DNA of 7,700 bases, from contig PFRL01000036.1 of the NCBI GenBank assembly GCA_002788555.1, positions 1 through 7,700 of the forward strand, written 5' to 3'. A program made the translations under genes and the position numbers. Numbering within the stretch: position 1 is the stretch's first letter; each line of letters begins with the position of its first letter. The notes below the pieces were generated by a model, which was not told the DNA's origin, ran no database searches, and saw only the letters and a program-made list of their open reading frames with translations. Of this stretch, positions 5,482 through 7,700 are shown piece by piece. This stretch comes from Parcubacteria group bacterium CG_4_9_14_0_2_um_filter_35_11 (lineage in GTDB: Bacteria > Patescibacteriota > Minisyncoccia > Minisyncoccales > GCA-002788555).

Positions 5482-5520
5482 ATTTACCCCCGCACCAAAA
5501 CCTTTGGTGTGGGGGTAAAT
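5482..5520. repeat. 18-bp inverted repeat with a triloop (third stem of the ftsL-ftsI spacer)
   Basis: ATTTACCCCCGCACCAAA (5482-5499) pairs with TTTGGTGTGGGGGTAAAT (5503-5520) around ACC, with one G-T pair (5492/5510). With its C/G block this is among the most stable hairpins in the window. No T-run follows on either strand. Confidence 0.8.
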
Positions 5521-5556
5521 TACACTCTTAACATAGGAAAGTGAAGAAAAAATATT

Positions 5557-7293
5557 ATGAATAGACAACAAATGGTGGGTAAGGGCCGTCTTTATTTTCT
5601 TTTCTTCCTGTTTTTTATTCTTATAGCGGTGATTGCAGCCCGCTTATTTTATATTCAGATAGAAAAACATGATTACTATAGTCAATTAGCTGAAAAGCAA
5701 CATTTAAGCAAAACCGTCTTACAAGCCAAAAGAGGGAAGATATTTTTTTCTGATGAGTTTAATCTCCTGGCGGCAAATCAAGGAATGGAAAAGATAGCCG
5801 TGGCTCCAAAAGAGGTAGAGGATACTCAAAAATTAGCCGAGGAATTATCTTTAGTTATAAAAATGGATAAAAAAGAAATCTTGGCAAAGATTTCTGATAA
5901 AAGTGATCCTTGGATAGAAATCGGAGAAATTCCGATAGAAAAAGCAAAACCACTCTATGATATAAAAGGACTTCACTTTCAATCTGATTTTAAACGTTAT
6001 TATCCGCAAGAAGAAGTTGCCGCCCATGTTATTGGTTTTTTAAATAAAGAAAAGGTTGGCCAATACGGAGTCGAAGAGTATTATAATAAAGAACTCAAAG
6101 GCCTGGATGGATTTTGGCGAGGTATCGTTGATGCCAAAGGAAGAAAAATATTATCACCCTTTAATAAGATTCAAGACCCGGTAGATGGTGACGACCTTGT
6201 ACTGACTTTAGATTTTAATATCCAACTTTTCATTGAAGATAAATTAAAAGAAATGGTAAAAAAATACGGCGCCAAGGGAGGGACAATTATAGTTTCGCGG
6301 CCTAAAACCGGCGAGATTTTGGGCATAGCCTCTCTATCATCTTTTTCTAAGATTCAAAATTTTAATCCTAACGAATATAACTTAGTTAAAAAAGAGGAGA
6401 TGGATGTTTTTAAAAATCCAGCTATCTCTATACCTTTTGAGTCCGGTTCTATTTTTAAGCCTGTTACAATGGCGGGTGCCCTTGAAGAAAATGTAATAAC
6501 TCCTCAGACAACCTATATTGATAAAGGAGAGGTAAAAATTGGGAGGTACATTATTAAAAATTCGGACCTGAAAGCCCATGGAAAAAAAACAATGACAGAA
6601 GTTTTGGAATTTTCATTGAATACAGGTGCGGTTTTTGCTCAGCAAAAATTAGGCGGTGCTAAATTTACAGAATACGTTCAAAAATTTGGTTTTGGGCAAA
6701 AAACAAATATTGACTTAGCCGGTGAAGTTACTGGGAATATCAAAAATATTTTAGAACCCCTCTCAAGAGAAAAGTTAATTGAATATGCTAATGCCTCTTT
6801 CGGTCAGGGGATAAGTATAACTCCTATCCAAATTATTCAAGCCTTTTCAGCAATTGCCAACCAGGGGCAAATGGTAAAACCCTATATAGTCAAAAAAGTT
6901 ATTCATCCTGATGAAACTTTTGAAGAAACAAAACCAGCAGTAATTTCCCAAGTTATCTCCTCTGAGACGGCTTTGCGTTTGACTGCCATGATGGTGAGCG
7001 CAGTTAAAAATGGCTATGGCAAAAAAGCAGGGCTTGAAGGATACCTAATCGCCGGGAAAACTGGTACCGCTCAAGTCCCCTGGGCTTATTTTGGTATTCA
7101 AAAGAATGGTTACTCAGATAAAACAATTCAATCTTTTATCAATTTTGCTCCAGCTTTTAATCCAGAATTTGTCTTATTTTTAAAAATGGAAGGACAAACC
7201 AAGGGACCAAGATTCTCTGCCGATTCTTTAGCGCCAATAGCAAAAGAAATTAATCAATATCTTTTTACTTATTTTGGAATTCCGCCGGAATAG
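5557..7293 (+). CDS. ftsI: Class B penicillin-binding protein (FtsI/PBP2-type D,D-transpeptidase)
   Basis: The 578-residue protein is a normal length for a class B PBP, a membrane-anchored transpeptidase that cross-links peptidoglycan stem peptides outside the cytoplasmic membrane. An N-terminal anchor helix (about 11-33) is followed by the dimerisation/pedestal domain (about 50-205) with 'KRGKI' (58-62), 'RYYPQEEVAAHVIGF' (147-161) and 'GQYGVEEYYNKEL' (168-180). The transpeptidase domain (about 240-570) has all three penicillin-binding motifs: SxxK as 'SGSIFKP' with nucleophile Ser298 and Lys301, SxN as 'SLN' (353-355), and 'KTG' (501-503) within 'AGKTGTAQVP'. The protein should therefore be active and beta-lactam-sensitive. 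The usual DRNG after 'RGxI' is replaced by 'FFSDEF'. No C-terminal PASTA domain is present. Its position after an ftsL-like gene favours the septal FtsI over the elongation PBP2. It is probably transcribed from the mraZ promoter, with the structured spacer in between. Confidence 0.95.
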   Translation: MNRQQMVGKGRLYFLFFLFFILIAVIAARLFYIQIEKHDYYSQLAEKQHLSKTVLQAKRGKIFFSDEFNLLAANQGMEKIAVAPKEVEDTQKLAEELSLVIKMDKKEILAKISDKSDPWIEIGEIPIEKAKPLYDIKGLHFQSDFKRYYPQEEVAAHVIGFLNKEKVGQYGVEEYYNKELKGLDGFWRGIVDAKGRKILSPFNKIQDPVDGDDLVLTLDFNIQLFIEDKLKEMVKKYGAKGGTIIVSRPKTGEILGIASLSSFSKIQNFNPNEYNLVKKEEMDVFKNPAISIPFESGSIFKPVTMAGALEENVITPQTTYIDKGEVKIGRYIIKNSDLKAHGKKTMTEVLEFSLNTGAVFAQQKLGGAKFTEYVQKFGFGQKTNIDLAGEVTGNIKNILEPLSREKLIEYANASFGQGISITPIQIIQAFSAIANQGQMVKPYIVKKVIHPDETFEETKPAVISQVISSETALRLTAMMVSAVKNGYGKKAGLEGYLIAGKTGTAQVPWAYFGIQKNGYSDKTIQSFINFAPAFNPEFVLFLKMEGQTKGPRFSADSLAPIAKEINQYLFTYFGIPPE

Positions 7294-7302
7294 TAAGGGT
7301 TG

Positions 7303-7386
7303 ACCCCGTAGTAGAAATTTGACAAATATTTATTTGTTTGTGTAGCAAGTCAAATTTTCACTACGGGGTTGAATTTTTTTTATTTT
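7303..7386 (+). terminator. Long intrinsic terminator after ftsI
   Basis: ACCCCGTAGT (7303-7312) pairs with ACTACGGGGT (7360-7369). After a 2-base internal mismatch, AAATTTGAC (7315-7323) pairs with GTCAAATTT (7349-7357). The apical part has a CAAATA/TATTTG sub-hairpin (7323-7336). A T-tract follows at 7374-7387, broken by one A. The stem begins 10 bases after the ftsI stop, so it ends the dcw unit. Confidence 0.9.
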
Positions 7387-7414
7387 TGGCTAAAATTATC
7401 TTTGAATGTAAAAT
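7386..7414 (+). promoter_or_regulatory. Probable promoter of tRNA-Lys
   Basis: TTGGCT (7386-7391, 4/6 match to -35) lies 17 bases before TAAAAT (7409-7414, 5/6 match to -10, the same hexamer as at the mraZ promoter). Transcription would start about 28 bases before the tRNA. The -35 box touches the end of the preceding terminator T-tract, leaving no other room for a promoter. Confidence 0.55.
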
Positions 7415-7448
7415 GAGAGATTAATAACCTTGGGCGTGAGGCGACTAA

Positions 7449-7520
7449 GCCCCCATAACTCAATGGTAGAGTAACTGCCTTTTAAGCAGGAAGTTGGAGG
7501 TTCGAGTCCTCCTGGGGGCA
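7449..7520 (+). tRNA. tRNA-Lys (anticodon UUU)
   Basis: A full 72-base cloverleaf can be drawn. The acceptor stem GCCCCCA/TGGGGGC is seven perfect pairs, and the discriminator is A7520. The D stem is ACTC/GAGT with loop AATGGTA. The anticodon stem is ACTGC/GCAGG with loop CTTTTAA, which reads TTT at positions 34-36. The variable loop has 5 bases, and the T stem is GGAGG/CCTCC with loop TTCGAGT. The outermost anticodon-stem position (27-43) is an A-G mismatch. The genomic CCA is absent (CAA follows), so a CCA-adding enzyme is needed. It serves AAA (and AAG) codons, which are very common in the neighbouring genes. Confidence 0.95.
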
Positions 7521-7686
7521 CAACGCTAAGCGTTGTTTCTGGCACGCTAAGCGTGCCACCACGCTAAGCGTTGTTTCTGGCACGCTAAGCGTGCCACCAC
7601 GCTAAGCGTTGTTTCTGGCACGCTAAGCGTGCCACCACGCTAAGCGTTATTTCTGGCACGCTAAGCGTGCCACCACGCTAAGCGTG
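7521..7686. repeat. BIME-like array: 38-bp tandem units of two alternating palindromes, directly after tRNA-Lys
   Basis: Four 38-bp units start at 7523, 7561, 7599 and 7637, and a partial fifth starts at 7675. Each unit has two copies of the core ACGCTAAGCGT. One is in a short palindrome extended only in unit 1 to CAACGCTAAGCGTTG; the other is in the 19-base palindrome TGGCACGCTAAGCGTGCCA. Nine cores occur at alternating 21- and 17-bp spacings. The units are identical except for one G-to-A change in unit 4 (7649). There are no unique spacers, so this is not CRISPR. The array starts one base after the tRNA discriminator. Confidence 0.9.
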
Positions 7687-7700
7687 CAATTAAAATATGT

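Larger units (their letters stand above)
5351..5520 (+). other. Structured, locally GC-rich element in the ftsL-ftsI spacer (possible cis-acting or small RNA)
   Basis: The 210-base spacer has three stem-loops in a row. Stem 1: TCGGCGAGCGG (5351-5361) with CCGCCCACCGA (5378-5388), two mismatches, 16-base loop. Stem 2 (5418-5467) is a perfect 13-bp stem. Stem 3 (5482-5520) is an 18-bp stem with a 3-base loop. None is followed by a T-run, so they are not ordinary terminators. The stretch 5350-5390 is clearly richer in G+C than the coding sequence around it. The last stem ends 36 bases before the ftsI ATG. I recognise no known riboswitch or RNA family. Likely roles are mRNA processing or uneven expression of ftsL and ftsI; a palindromic insertion is an alternative. 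Confidence 0.5.

Noticed and set aside
5503..5556. A separate promoter for ftsI just upstream of its start
   Set aside because: The best pair (TTGGTG at 5504, TAACAT at 5529) has weak boxes, a 19-base spacing, and lies inside a very stable hairpin arm.
7521..7690. Regular repeats at the right end as a CRISPR array
   Set aside because: The sequence between the palindromes is itself repeated; there are no unique spacers of CRISPR length, and no cas gene is in the window.
1..7700. Reassigned UGA (glycine code) as in some CPR lineages
   Set aside because: All genes end in TAA or TAG, but none contains an in-frame TGA although glycine is frequent, so there is no sign that TGA encodes glycine.

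Overview
The window is A+T-rich bacterial DNA from a small-genome type of organism. Genes are compact and lysine/isoleucine-rich, and most starts have no Shine-Dalgarno sequence. Seven genes are closely spaced on the + strand, ending in TAA or TAG, and none is interrupted by TGA, so the standard bacterial code fits. A short mraZ-rsmH-ftsL-ftsI cluster beside membrane-anchored cohesin-domain proteins of no standard family suggests a Patescibacteria/CPR bacterium, probably Parcubacteria-like. That placement is inferred from style, not from a marker-gene comparison.

Region 1 (1-3087) is a probable three-gene operon of cell-surface proteins. The first gene is cut by the window start; its Ig-like domain and C-terminal membrane anchor remain. 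Next come two paralogous proteins, each with a signal peptide, a cohesin-like beta domain, Ig-like module(s), one transmembrane helix and a charged helical cytoplasmic tail. A strong intrinsic terminator closes the unit.

Region 2 (3088-3466) is a 380-base regulatory spacer. It holds a perfect 11-bp hairpin, a nested set of inverted AAGGTGA repeats, a good sigma70-type promoter (TTGACA-16-TAAAAT), a 10-bp-phased series of TGG(GG) boxes that look like MraZ operators, and an 8-bp repeat in two opposed arrays that would fold into a long hairpin just before the mraZ start.

Region 3 (3467-7387) is a minimal division and cell-wall (dcw) cluster: mraZ (regulator), rsmH (16S rRNA methyltransferase), an ftsL-like bitopic protein and ftsI (class B penicillin-binding protein). 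Each spacer carries a different self-complementary repeat or hairpin. The ftsL-ftsI spacer (210 bases) is the most structured: three hairpins in series and a 34-codon ORF whose ATG overlaps the ftsL stop. A long hairpin with a U-tract ends the cluster.

Region 4 (7386-7700) has a probable promoter, tRNA-Lys(UUU), and then, directly after the tRNA, four 38-bp tandem units built from two alternating palindromes that share one 11-bp core (nine cores in all). This resembles REP/BIME elements. The best candidates for something undescribed are the tandem membrane cohesins, the structured ftsL-ftsI spacer and the palindrome array next to the tRNA.
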